Assembly: GCF_001514265.1 (NCBI RefSeq)
Contig: NZ_KQ948989.1
Span: 958,367 to 1,022,366 of the forward strand
DNA from: Streptomyces resistomycificus
GTDB taxonomy: Bacteria; Actinomycetota; Actinomycetes; Streptomycetales; Streptomycetaceae
DNA: 64,000 nt
Reading direction: 5' to 3'
A program made the position numbers and the translations under genes. Shown here in pieces: positions 27,137 to 35,604 of this stretch (positions are counted from its first letter, which is position 1; each line of letters starts with the position of its first letter). Below the pieces are notes generated by a model, which was not told the DNA's origin, did not search any database, and saw only the letters and a program-made list of their open reading frames with translations.

Positions 27137-27901
27137 TCACGCCACCGTCGTCCCCGTCAGCAGGACCATCCCCGAGTCGCCGTAGTCGGGCAGGGTCGGG
27201 TCGGCGTCGATACGGGTGACGGTCAGCTCCCGGGTCAGTGGCGCGAAGACCTCCGAGACGACCTCCGGGTTCACGGGGCAGCCGGGCCAGCGCGAGGCGG
27301 GCCCGATGCGGTAGGTCGGCATGTTCTCCATGAACGCGGCCACCAGATACCCGCCCGGCGCCACACAGCGCACGAAGGCCCGGCAGAAGTCGGCGAACTC
27401 CGCACGGTCCTCGGTCGCCCCTTCCGCGACGAAGTGCATGGAGGCGAGGCCGTACCCGCCCGGCGGCAGGTCGCGGACGTCGCCGTGGATGACGTCGACG
27501 CGGGCCAGCGACCCCGCCAGGGTCGCGGGCAGGCCCGGGTTCAGCTCCCGGCACAGTGCGTGGAACGGCAGCCAGCTGGCCTCGGGCCCGCACAGGATCT
27601 GCCGCTCCAGATAGGCGACGTTGCCGGCCCCCGCCTCGACGGCGTCGATACGGCGGCTCGCGGCGGCCGCGAGGATCAGGGGGTACAGGTTCGGCCCGGC
27701 CCCGAACTCCACCGAGCGGTCGACGCCGTCCGGCGGGAACCGCCGGTAGAACGCGGAGTGGTGGGCTATCACCGCCGCGTCCGAGGGGTGCACCTCGCGG
27801 TAGTTCTCGGCGAGGTAGTCCGCCACCGGCCAGCTGTCCCAGTCCACGTCGTCGTTGTGCGTCTCCATGGCCTTCCCGGCCGTCGACACTCGATCGGTCA
27901 T
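27137..27901 (-). CDS. SAM-dependent methyltransferase (NNMT/PNMT/TEMT type)
   Basis: A 254-residue methyltransferase. The SAM-binding loop reads SVEFGAGPNLYPLILAA, followed by the acidic end of strand 2 (IDAVEAG), and VIHGDVRDLPP; ASMHFVAEGATED marks the post-II region. Size and the N-terminal stretch (VADYLAENYREVHPSD) fit the small-molecule N-methyltransferase group related to nicotinamide N-methyltransferase. It begins 15 bp after the stop of the c-di-GMP/oxoamine-synthase gene with GAGGAG as ribosome site, so the two are one operon. It probably methylates the amine made by that synthase domain (inference). Confidence 0.82.
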   Translation of the reverse strand: MTDRVSTAGKAMETHNDDVDWDSWPVADYLAENYREVHPSDAAVIAHHSAFYRRFPPDGVDRSVEFGAGPNLYPLILAAAASRRIDAVEAGAGNVAYLERQILCGPEASWLPFHALCRELNPGLPATLAGSLARVDVIHGDVRDLPPGGYGLASMHFVAEGATEDRAEFADFCRAFVRCVAPGGYLVAAFMENMPTYRIGPASRWPGCPVNPEVVSEVFAPLTRELTVTRIDADPTLPDYGDSGMVLLTGTTVA

Positions 27902-27916
27902 CGGCCTGGTCTCCTC

Positions 27917-30900
27917 TCAGCCCTTGACATGGCCGTCTCGCTCCTTGGATCGCAGCGGGAACCGCGCCGCCAGCCGGGTCAGCGTGCTGTTCAGACGGTC
28001 GATGTCCTCGTCGGAGTTGCAGGCCGTGATCTGGACCCGGAAACCGACCCGGTCGCGCGGAACGAGCGGATACGCCGCCAGCGTCACGTAGATGCCCTCG
28101 TCCCACAGGAACGCCGCGACCGCGTCGAGGTCGGCCGGGTTTCCCAGCGGGATCTCCACGATGGGCAGCCGGTCCGTGTTGAGGGTGTACACGTCGAGGT
28201 CCTCCAGCCGGTCGAGTACCCGGACCGTCTTGCGGTACAGATCGGCACGCAGGGCGTCGCCGCGGCTGTCGTTGACGTCCAGCCCGGCCAGCGCGGTAGC
28301 CAGGGACGCCGTCGGTGAAGGCCCCGAGTACAGGTAGGGCGCGGCCGCGGTCTTGAGGCGGTTCTTCAGCGCGGTGGGCAGGGCGAGGAAGGCGAGCAGC
28401 GACGAGTACGCCTTGGAGAAACCGCCGGCCAGCACGATCCCGTCGTACGACTCACCGCTGTGCCGCACCACGCCGTTGCCGCGCATGCCGTAGGGGCAGC
28501 TCTCGTCCGGCCGGCGCTCACCGATCACGCCGAAGCCGTGCGCGTCGTCGATGTACAGGGTGGCGCCCCGGTCGCGGCACACCGCGGTCAGCGCGGGCAG
28601 GTCGGGCAGGTTCCCGCTCATGCTGTTGACGCCGTCCAGGCAGACCAGCCGGGGCGTGTCCACGGGCGCCGAGGCCAGCATCGCGTCCAGCTCCTCGGGC
28701 CGCTCGGCGTGGAACCGGCTCAGGGTGGCGCCCCGCCCGCGGGCGACGACACAGCCGTCGTAGACCGTACGGTGCGCGGTCGCCTCGACGAAGACATGGC
28801 CGCCCCCGGCGAGGACCGGGATCACCGACGAGTGGATGACGGTCAGCGTCGGCAGCAGCAGGGTGTCGGGCGCGCCCAAGAGCGCCGCGAGCCGTTCCTC
28901 GATCTCCGGGTACAGCTGTGGACTGCCCAGCAGCCGCGACCAGCTCGGGTGCGTGCCCCAGCGTCGTACGGCGGGTTCGATGCTGGCGGCGATCTCCGGA
29001 TCCCAGTCGAAACCGAGGTAGTTGCAGGAGGCGAAGTCGACCAGCCAGTGGCCACGGCTGCGGATGTGCCGGCCACGCACCTCGTCGATGACCGCGTCGC
29101 TCATCGGGCTGCTGCGGCGCAGATGCTCCAGGTCCGCCCAGCGCGACTCGTGGGCCGGCGGCTTACGGCGCCCCGCGCCGGCCGGAGCAGCGGAGCGGAG
29201 CTCCCGCCCGTTGCCGTCCCGCTCCCGCAGCGCCCGCTCGCTCTGCTCCACCGTCATGGGCCGGGCGAAGAGGAAGCCCTGTCCGAACCGGCACCCCATG
29301 CCCGCCAGCAGATCCCGCTGCGCCGTCTCCTCGATCCCCTCCGCGATCACCTGGAGGCCGAGTGTGTCGGCGATGCGCACGATGCCCTCGACGAGCGCGA
29401 CCTGCTGCGGATCGTGCGTGATGTCGTCGATGAACGTCTTGTCGATCTTCAGTACGTCGATGGGGAAGTCCCGCAGATAGCGCAGTGAGGAGAAGCCGGT
29501 GCCGAAGTCGTCGACCGCGATGTTCACGCCCAGTTCCTTCAGGGCCTGCAGGACCGCCTGGATCTGGCCGTCGCGGCGCAGCAGCACCGTCTCGGTGAGT
29601 TCCAGCTGCAGTGAGCCCGGCGCCAGCCCCGGCGTCCGCAGCGCCTCGCCGACCTGGTCCACGAACCCGGCGTCGCGGAACTGCCGGGCGGACACGTTCA
29701 CACTGACGTACGGAGGTCCGCCCGGCCCCGGCAGCCGTTGCAGCCCCACGATGTCGTGGACCGCGTTCTCCAGGACCCACGCTCCCAGCGGCGCGATGTG
29801 CCCGGTCTCCTCGGCCAGGGTGATGAACTGCTCCGGCGGCACGGGCGGACTGGGGGCGCGCGGCCAGCGCACCAGCGCCTCGAACCCGACCACCTCACCC
29901 GCGGCGATGTCCACGACAGGCTGGTAGCGCAGGGCGAACTCCTGCCCGGCGACCGCCTCGGCCAGCCGGCTCTGCAGATCGTGCCGTTCGACCACCCGGG
30001 CGCGCAGCAGCGGCTGGAAGCGCCGCCACTGCCGCTTGCCCGCCGACTTCGCCGCGTACAGCGCGAGGTCGGCGTGGCCGAGCAGCTCATCCGCGTCCGC
30101 GCTGTCGCGGGCGGTGGCCACACCGACGCTCGCCGACACGGTCACCGACTCCTCGCCGAGCACGAAAGGCCTGGTCAGCGTCTGGATGACCTGGGCGGCC
30201 AGCAGATCCGCGTCCAAGGGCTCCCGTGCGTCCTCCATGAGGACGGCGAACTCGTCCCCGCCCAGCCGGGCCGCGGTGTCGGTGCGGCGCAGCGCCCCTG
30301 ACAGACGCTGCCCGACGGCGTTGAGGAGGTGGTCGCCCGCCGAGTGCCCGAGCGTGTCGTTGACGAGTTTGAAGTCGTCCAGGTCGACGAAGAGCAGACA
30401 GGTCAGGGACGACTCGCGGCGGCCGCGCAGCAGGGCGCGCTCGATCCGCTCCAGCAGGAGCGTCCGGTTGGGCAGCCCGGTCAGCGCGTCGTGGAAGGCC
30501 CGCTCGGTCAGCTCGTGCTCCAGCCGCCGTTGCTCGGTGACGTCGCGCAGGGTGATGACCAGCCCGGCCACGGTGCGCTCGTCGCGGAAGTCGCTGCACC
30601 GCACCTCCACCTCGACCCGCCCTCCCCGGCTGCGCACCCACCAGTGGTCGTGGGCCGTGCGCGGCCCGCTTTCCCGGACGGCGGTCAGCTCCCGGGTCGC
30701 CCGCTGCCGGTCCCGGGCGTCGAGCAGGTCCGGCAGTGAGACGCCCGTCAGCTCCGAGGTGCCGAACACGGAGGCCGCGGACGGGCTCGCGTACCGGATG
30801 GTGTCGTCGTCCTCCAGGATGAGGATGACGTCCGAGGTGTTGCGCACGAGGGTGCGGAAGTACGCCTCGTTCTCTCGCCGCGCGACCTCCTGACGCAGCG

Positions 30901-32248
30901 CGATCCGTTCCATCGCGAGCCCCGCGTGCGAGGCGAGGATCTCCAGGGAGCTCGACGTCTCGGTGAGCGGCCGGGGCGGCCCGGCGACCAACAGGACGCC
31001 CGGGACCTCCGCGGCCGACGGACGGTCGGGCTGGATCATCGGGCACACCAGCACGCTCGGCAGGCCGTCCACCTCGGTGAGGAGGTCGGAGCCGAGGTCG
31101 TCGGCGGCGATGAGCCGGGTGCGGCCTTCCGGGGCCAGGCTCGCCGCCCGTTCGGCGGGCAGCAGCAGGGTGTGGTGCGTGACCGTGGGCCCGAGAAGGG
31201 TGGTGACGGCCGTCTCACACGACTGCCTCACCTCCTGTGTCCGGTAGGCCGACACCAGCGAGGCGGCCGCCGAGCGCAGCGCCAGCTCCCTGGCCACCGC
31301 GCTGCGATGTGCCACGACCATCCCTCCGAAGCGCGCGATGACCAGGAGGAACAGCACGCCGGAGAACACGGCGATCACGGCGGCGTCGTGCGCCGCGCGG
31401 GTGACGCCCTCGTAGAGCAGGATCCCCGGTGCGATGAGGGTCGCGACGGCGAGCAGCACCAGCCGGTGCGGTGGCGGGAGCAGGGACGCCCGCTGCGGCA
31501 CGGAGGCGGTCAGGTCCACCATCGAGGGGTGCAGCGCGGACAGTCCCCAGGCCGTGTAGAAGACGATCCACCCGGCGTCCAGCAGCGTTCCGGTCTGCCA
31601 TATCTCGTTGAGCTGCATGAAGCCGTACGCGATGTCGAAGCCGAGCAGCGTCACCGTGCCCACGACCAGCAGCTGCACCGACCGGTTGCGCCCGTGCAGG
31701 GGACGTGGGGTGAGCAGTCTGGCCAGCAGGGCCAGGACCAGCACGTCCCCGAGGGGGTAGGCGATGCTGATGGCCCGCTGCTGCCAGGTCAGACCCTCGA
31801 CCTCGGTCAGCGGCTGGACCAGGTAGACCCACACCGGCAGGGCGAGTCCCGCGGTGAAGATCAGCGCGTCCAGGAGGCTGGGCAGGTCGTGGGCGTCCCC
31901 CCAGCGGTGACGGGCGAGACCGTACAGCCCGGCGGCGAACAGCGGGTAGGTGGCCAGGTAGCAGGCGTCCGCGGGGGAGGGGAACGGGTTGGAGGCGTTG
32001 AAGTAGTCCTCCATCACGTAGTAGTACGTGTCGCCCGTGATGAAGGTGAGCAGTCCGGCGGCGAGCATCCACCAGGGCCAGCGGTGCGCGGGCCGGTTCA
32101 CGTGCACCCCGGTCAGTACGGCGGCCACACCGGTGAGGCCGATGACCGCCCACAGGGGGGTGCGGGTCGCGGGAACCGTCATGTAGACGCTCGTGGCGAC
32201 CGCCATCAGCGCGAGGTGAACGGCCATCAGCCGTTGTGCCGGCAGCAA
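27917..32248 (-). CDS. Membrane GAF-PAS-GGDEF-EAL protein fused to an alpha-oxoamine synthase domain
   Basis: A 1443-residue single open frame. Residues 1-315 hold about nine membrane segments; GAF about 330-455; PAS 460-575; GGDEF 575-745 with intact active site (663-667) and inhibitory RxxD (654-657); EAL 760-1005 with E790, N851, E883, D913/D914, K934 and E970. From about 1035 to 1430 lies a BioF/CqsA-like PLP enzyme: CNYLGF at 1075, H1159, IDDAHGFGVIGE (D1234, H1237) and the PLP lysine K1279 in GGFSKAYSS. It could thus make or degrade c-di-GMP and condense an acyl-CoA with an amino acid. The only likely internal start, ATG at 29104, lacks a ribosome site. The TTG at 32248 has GGGGGAGG eight bases upstream. 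Confidence 0.85.
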   Translation of the reverse strand: MLPAQRLMAVHLALMAVATSVYMTVPATRTPLWAVIGLTGVAAVLTGVHVNRPAHRWPWWMLAAGLLTFITGDTYYYVMEDYFNASNPFPSPADACYLATYPLFAAGLYGLARHRWGDAHDLPSLLDALIFTAGLALPVWVYLVQPLTEVEGLTWQQRAISIAYPLGDVLVLALLARLLTPRPLHGRNRSVQLLVVGTVTLLGFDIAYGFMQLNEIWQTGTLLDAGWIVFYTAWGLSALHPSMVDLTASVPQRASLLPPPHRLVLLAVATLIAPGILLYEGVTRAAHDAAVIAVFSGVLFLLVIARFGGMVVAHRSAVARELALRSAAASLVSAYRTQEVRQSCETAVTTLLGPTVTHHTLLLPAERAASLAPEGRTRLIAADDLGSDLLTEVDGLPSVLVCPMIQPDRPSAAEVPGVLLVAGPPRPLTETSSSLEILASHAGLAMERIALRQEVARRENEAYFRTLVRNTSDVILILEDDDTIRYASPSAASVFGTSELTGVSLPDLLDARDRQRATRELTAVRESGPRTAHDHWWVRSRGGRVEVEVRCSDFRDERTVAGLVITLRDVTEQRRLEHELTERAFHDALTGLPNRTLLLERIERALLRGRRESSLTCLLFVDLDDFKLVNDTLGHSAGDHLLNAVGQRLSGALRRTDTAARLGGDEFAVLMEDAREPLDADLLAAQVIQTLTRPFVLGEESVTVSASVGVATARDSADADELLGHADLALYAAKSAGKRQWRRFQPLLRARVVERHDLQSRLAEAVAGQEFALRYQPVVDIAAGEVVGFEALVRWPRAPSPPVPPEQFITLAEETGHIAPLGAWVLENAVHDIVGLQRLPGPGGPPYVSVNVSARQFRDAGFVDQVGEALRTPGLAPGSLQLELTETVLLRRDGQIQAVLQALKELGVNIAVDDFGTGFSSLRYLRDFPIDVLKIDKTFIDDITHDPQQVALVEGIVRIADTLGLQVIAEGIEETAQRDLLAGMGCRFGQGFLFARPMTVEQSERALRERDGNGRELRSAAPAGAGRRKPPAHESRWADLEHLRRSSPMSDAVIDEVRGRHIRSRGHWLVDFASCNYLGFDWDPEIAASIEPAVRRWGTHPSWSRLLGSPQLYPEIEERLAALLGAPDTLLLPTLTVIHSSVIPVLAGGGHVFVEATAHRTVYDGCVVARGRGATLSRFHAERPEELDAMLASAPVDTPRLVCLDGVNSMSGNLPDLPALTAVCRDRGATLYIDDAHGFGVIGERRPDESCPYGMRGNGVVRHSGESYDGIVLAGGFSKAYSSLLAFLALPTALKNRLKTAAAPYLYSGPSPTASLATALAGLDVNDSRGDALRADLYRKTVRVLDRLEDLDVYTLNTDRLPIVEIPLGNPADLDAVAAFLWDEGIYVTLAAYPLVPRDRVGFRVQITACNSDEDIDRLNSTLTRLAARFPLRSKERDGHVKG

Positions 32249-32385
32249 CGCAAGCGCCTCCCCCCGCCGGAGGGAGACCGGGTGTCCACCTGGCCTGGGT
32301 CTTCATCGATCGTAGGCACCCGAGGCAGCCGCCTGCATCTCGAGCGGATCAGCGCCCCGGGCGCCGGTTACGGGCGGTGCCGGCG

Positions 32386-32871
32386 TCAGTGCTCTGCGCG
32401 ATGGAAGCGGCGGTGCAACGCGCGTACCCGCTCGGCCAGTTCGGGTACCGGCCCGTCCACCGCTACGCCGGGGGCCACCTCGTTGACCGGCAGGGTCCGT
32501 ACCGGCGGCGCGGGCACACCCAACTCGGTGAGCCAGGAGGAGAGTTGCCGCGACGAGGCGACATAGACGATCCGCCCGAGGCCCACCCAGGCGTGCGCGG
32601 CCGCGCACATCGGGCAGTGCTCGCCTGAGGTGTAGACGGTCGCGGCCGCCCGCTCCCGGGGTGTCATGCGGGCCGCCGACCAGCGCGCCAGCTCGAACTC
32701 GGGATGGCGGGTGCGGTCGCCGGAGGCCACCCGGTTGTGGTCCTCGGCGAGGACCGTGCCGTCCGCGCCCACCAGGACCGAGCCGAACGGCTCGTCCCCC
32801 GCTTCCAGCGCCTCGGCCGCCAGCTCCACGCAACGGCGCAGGTAGGGCAGCTCGGCGTCCTTCACGACCAT
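32386..32871 (-). CDS. Zinc-dependent nucleoside/base deaminase
   Basis: A 161-residue member of the cytidine deaminase-like fold. The zinc site comprises HPE (56-58, His56 ligand and Glu58 proton shuttle) and CPMC (Cys86, Cys89). The normal Pro before the first Cys is His85. The order and spacing resemble guanine deaminase and tRNA adenosine deaminase families; the substrate cannot be decided. It lies 137 bp upstream of the c-di-GMP fusion gene on the same strand and might share transcripts with it, though the fusion gene could have its own promoter. Confidence 0.8.
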   Translation of the reverse strand: MVVKDAELPYLRRCVELAAEALEAGDEPFGSVLVGADGTVLAEDHNRVASGDRTRHPEFELARWSAARMTPRERAAATVYTSGEHCPMCAAAHAWVGLGRIVYVASSRQLSSWLTELGVPAPPVRTLPVNEVAPGVAVDGPVPELAERVRALHRRFHRAEH

Positions 32872-33085
32872 GGCGTAGGGCCTCCTCGTGCTCTGGTCTC
32901 CGGGGCGCAGACTACGGTCGCCGGCGCGCGGGCGGGAAGGTGTGCCGCGGGTCGCCGGGCGCGTGTCGGCTGCCCGGCGCGTCCCCGTGGCCGGCCGCCC
33001 GCCACCGTCCCGGGGCGCCCCGTCGAACGGCGCGGGCCGTTAAATGCCGTTGCCCCCGGGCGGGCCCGGATGCTGGAGTGGCCGC

Positions 33086-33862
33086 ATGGATCATGAAGCG
33101 GTGCTCGCCCTGTACGACCGGGACATGCGTGAAGGGGCGCAGCCGGACGGCCCCGACGCCGGGATCGAGCGGGTGGGACGCGTGGTCCGCCAGGTCGCCG
33201 CGTCACACGGCTGGAACGGTGTGGTCTGGTCCGACCTGGATCCGGCGAGCGCCGGCGCGGTGATCGCCGAGCAGATCGCCCACTACTCCGGGCTGGGCCT
33301 CGACTTCGAGTGGAAGCTCTACGGGCACGACCTGCCGGCGGACCTCGGCCCCCGGCTCGCGGCCGCGGGGTTCACGCCCGAAGCCGAGGAGACCCTGATG
33401 ATCGCCGAGGTCTCCGACCTGGTGCTCGACGCCGAGCCGCCCGAGGGCATCCGCTTCCTTCCGGCCGTCGACCGTGCGGGCGTCGACCTCGTGGCGGACG
33501 TCCACGAGAAGGCGTTCGGCACCGACAGCTCCCGGCTGCGTCAGCAGTTGCTGGCCCGGCTGACGGCCGACCCGGACACCGTCGTCGCGGTCGTGGCGCT
33601 CGCCGGGGACACGCCGGTCAGCGCAGCCCGCATGGAACTCGTCCCCGGCACCCGCTTCGCCGGCCTCTGGGGCGGCGGCACCGTCGAGGCCTGGCGAGGC
33701 CGCGGCATCTACCGTGCCCTGGTCGCCCAGCGGGCCCACGCGGCCGCGGAGCGCGGCTACCGCTACCTCCAGGTCGACGCCTCCAGCCAGAGCCGCCCCA
33801 TCCTGGAACGGCTCGGCTTCCAGCCGCTGACCACGACGACGCCGTACGTGTACGTGCCGTAG
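33086..33862 (+). CDS. GNAT-family acetyltransferase
   Basis: A 258-residue protein with a C-terminal GNAT domain: acetyl-CoA-binding motif RGRGIYRALV near residue 210 and GYRYLQVDASSQSRPILERL after it, a typical motif A/B arrangement. The N-terminal half (1-120) is a degenerate GNAT-like or substrate domain. The ATG at 33086 has GGAG eight bases upstream, whereas the ATG at 33044 does not. Substrate unknown. Confidence 0.85.
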   Translation: MDHEAVLALYDRDMREGAQPDGPDAGIERVGRVVRQVAASHGWNGVVWSDLDPASAGAVIAEQIAHYSGLGLDFEWKLYGHDLPADLGPRLAAAGFTPEAEETLMIAEVSDLVLDAEPPEGIRFLPAVDRAGVDLVADVHEKAFGTDSSRLRQQLLARLTADPDTVVAVVALAGDTPVSAARMELVPGTRFAGLWGGGTVEAWRGRGIYRALVAQRAHAAAERGYRYLQVDASSQSRPILERLGFQPLTTTTPYVYVP

Positions 33863-33895
33863 GCGCGGTGTCCGGGCACCCGTGAGATCCACACC

Positions 33896-34055
33896 ATGAC
33901 CGAAAAGGGGACCGGCCGGCCGCTCGACGTCGCCGTCCTGCCGGCGCACCGCGCCTGCGGGCCGTTCGACGGGCAGTTCAGGGTGGAGTACGCGGAGATG
34001 AAAGGCGCTCGACGCCACCGCGACCTGGTACGAGGCGTGGCTCGCCCAGCGGTGA
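33896..34055 (+). pseudogene. Possible frameshifted gene remnant
   Basis: From ATG at 33896 a frame reads MTEKGTGRPLDVAVLPAHR and onward to EYAEMK; a one-base shift near 34003 opens a frame ending ATATWYEAWLAQR and stop. Together they give about 52 residues that look like the start and end of a larger soluble protein with the middle removed. The family is not recognised and the case is weak. Confidence 0.3.
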
Positions 34056-34087
34056 CGCGGGCGCCGTGCGACCGCCCGCCGACCCGT

Positions 34088-34969
34088 CTACAGGTCCAGC
34101 TGGTACTCCACGGCGCGGTGCGTCGGTGCGTAACCGAGCGCCTCGTTCACCGCGCGCATGGGCGCGTTGCTGTCGGCCGTGTCGGTGCACAGTCCGGCCA
34201 GTTCGGGGTGCCGTGCGCGGGCCCGGAGGATCGAGGCCGCCTTCATCCGGCGGGCGAGTCCGTGGCCGCGGTGTCCGGGGAGCACCGCCGTACCGTAGTG
34301 CTGTCCGTCGCCCCGGCCGTCCCCGGGGACCACGAGCTCGGAGAACCCGACCACCGACCCGTCGGACACGTCCACGGCGGCCACGGTGTGCAGCAGTTCC
34401 CCGCGCCGGGCGACGGCCTCGGCCGCGGCGACCACCCGCTCCACGTCCCAGACCACCGTGCCGTAGTCGGTGCCCTCCATCGGCATGTCGTCCATGGCCC
34501 GCCGGGACTCGGCGTACGACAGCGCCAGCTCGTCCGGCACGGTGCCGTCCCACTCCGTCAACCGGTAGCCCGGGCAAGGGAGTTCGGCCAGCCGGCCGAT
34601 CGCCGCCAGGTTGGCGCCGGCCAGCGGCAGTCTGGCGTACGTCAGTCCCAGCACGCGGCGAAAGCCCCGCGCCGCCAGGAACGCGTCGGCGGCGGAGCCG
34701 TGCTCGGCCTGCGCGAGGACCGAGCGGCGCCCGTCCGCCCGTGCCGCCGCCACGGCGGCGTCCAGGAGCCGGGTGCCGACGCCACCGCGCCGCTCCGCGC
34801 CGTGCACCGCGATCTCCAGCTCGGCGAGGTGTTCCTGCCCCTCCCGGGTGAAGAGCCGGAGGAAGGCGGACCCCGTCGGAGCCCCGTCGGGTCCGGCGGC
34901 CAGCCAGGCCAGACGACGACTGGAGACACCGGTCTCGGGATCGGCGAGCGGGATGATGCGCGGGGTCAA
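34088..34969 (-). CDS. Two-domain GNAT acetyltransferase
   Basis: A 293-residue protein with two GNAT-like halves. The N-terminal half has RRGGVGTRLLDAAVAAARADG near residue 60; the C-terminal half has LPGHRGHGLARRMKAASI near 230 and DTADSNAPMRAVNEALGY, the stronger acetyl-CoA site. This plan resembles mycothiol synthase-like tandem acetyltransferases but key mycothiol features cannot be confirmed. The TTG at 34969 with GGAG upstream is preferred to the far ATG at 35095, whose intervening residues are low complexity. Confidence 0.82.
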   Translation of the reverse strand: MTPRIIPLADPETGVSSRRLAWLAAGPDGAPTGSAFLRLFTREGQEHLAELEIAVHGAERRGGVGTRLLDAAVAAARADGRRSVLAQAEHGSAADAFLAARGFRRVLGLTYARLPLAGANLAAIGRLAELPCPGYRLTEWDGTVPDELALSYAESRRAMDDMPMEGTDYGTVVWDVERVVAAAEAVARRGELLHTVAAVDVSDGSVVGFSELVVPGDGRGDGQHYGTAVLPGHRGHGLARRMKAASILRARARHPELAGLCTDTADSNAPMRAVNEALGYAPTHRAVEYQLDL

Positions 34970-35129
34970 CGGGGCTCCGTCACGGTCGGGTCGGGCGCGA
35001 GCGGCCGAAGGTAGCCGTCGTGACGTGCGGACGGCAACGGAATTCTTCGGGGCGGCGGGGGAGTCACCAGCACTGCGCGGGCGGGCGCTTCGCATCGTTC
35101 TCCCGGTGTGCGGGGCCCGCCGACAGTGT

Positions 35130-35161
35130 GAGGCGCGCCCCGCATGCGCGGGGCGCGCCTC
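35130..35161. terminator. 12-bp hairpin terminator
   Basis: GAGGCGCGCCCC, an 8-base loop and GGGGCGCGCCTC form a perfect stem downstream of the GlsB-like gene, which ends at 35212 on the minus strand. Confidence 0.8.
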
Positions 35162-35211
35162 GTGTCACGTGCGGCTGGCTACGTTCGCCGCCGCCGTGTC
35201 GTCGGCTCGCC

Positions 35212-35481
35212 TCAGCGACGTGCCTTCGACCGGTCCAGTGCGGCCACGCCCAGCGCGGCGAGGCCGATCTGGATGAGCCACTCGATCCAGTCCGGGCCCT
35301 CGGTGTCGGCCACGTCGAACGCGCCCGCGATCGCCGAGCCGATCAGCGCGGCAATGATGCCGACGGCGATCGTCCACAGAATCCCGATGCGCTGGCGCCC
35401 GGGGACCACGAGCCGGCCCAGGACACCGATGACGATGCCGATCACGATGGCACTGATGATGCCGTCGATCTCCATCTCCAC
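35212..35481 (-). CDS. GlsB/YeaQ/YmgE family stress membrane protein
   Basis: An 89-residue protein with three hydrophobic segments (about 8-27, 34-53 and 66-80) and the family motif IGVLGRLVVPGRQ and IGILWTIAVGIIAALIG. Such transglycosylase-associated proteins are small inner-membrane stress proteins of unknown mechanism. The ATG at 35481 is followed by a second in-frame ATG two codons on. It has its own promoter region, shared with the divergent kinase-like gene. Confidence 0.88.
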   Translation of the reverse strand: MEMEIDGIISAIVIGIVIGVLGRLVVPGRQRIGILWTIAVGIIAALIGSAIAGAFDVADTEGPDWIEWLIQIGLAALGVAALDRSKARR

Positions 35482-35604
35482 CCTCTTCCCAAGACCCCCG
35501 CACCAATCCGGATGCCCCCGGGAATCCGGGACACTCCGCCCCGCTTTCCCTCACTGTTCCGCCCGCGTTTGAGAAGGGGGCGGTGTCACTCGGAGGAGGT
35601 CGCG

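Noticed and set aside
29104..29104. Internal ATG as a separate start for the synthase domain
   Set aside because: No Shine-Dalgarno sequence within 20 bp upstream, and conserved-looking residues precede it, so a fused product is favoured.
30926..32566. 546-residue plus-strand open frame opposite the c-di-GMP fusion gene
   Set aside because: Repetitive Gln/Gly/Arg/His composition without domain motifs; the opposite strand is clearly coding.
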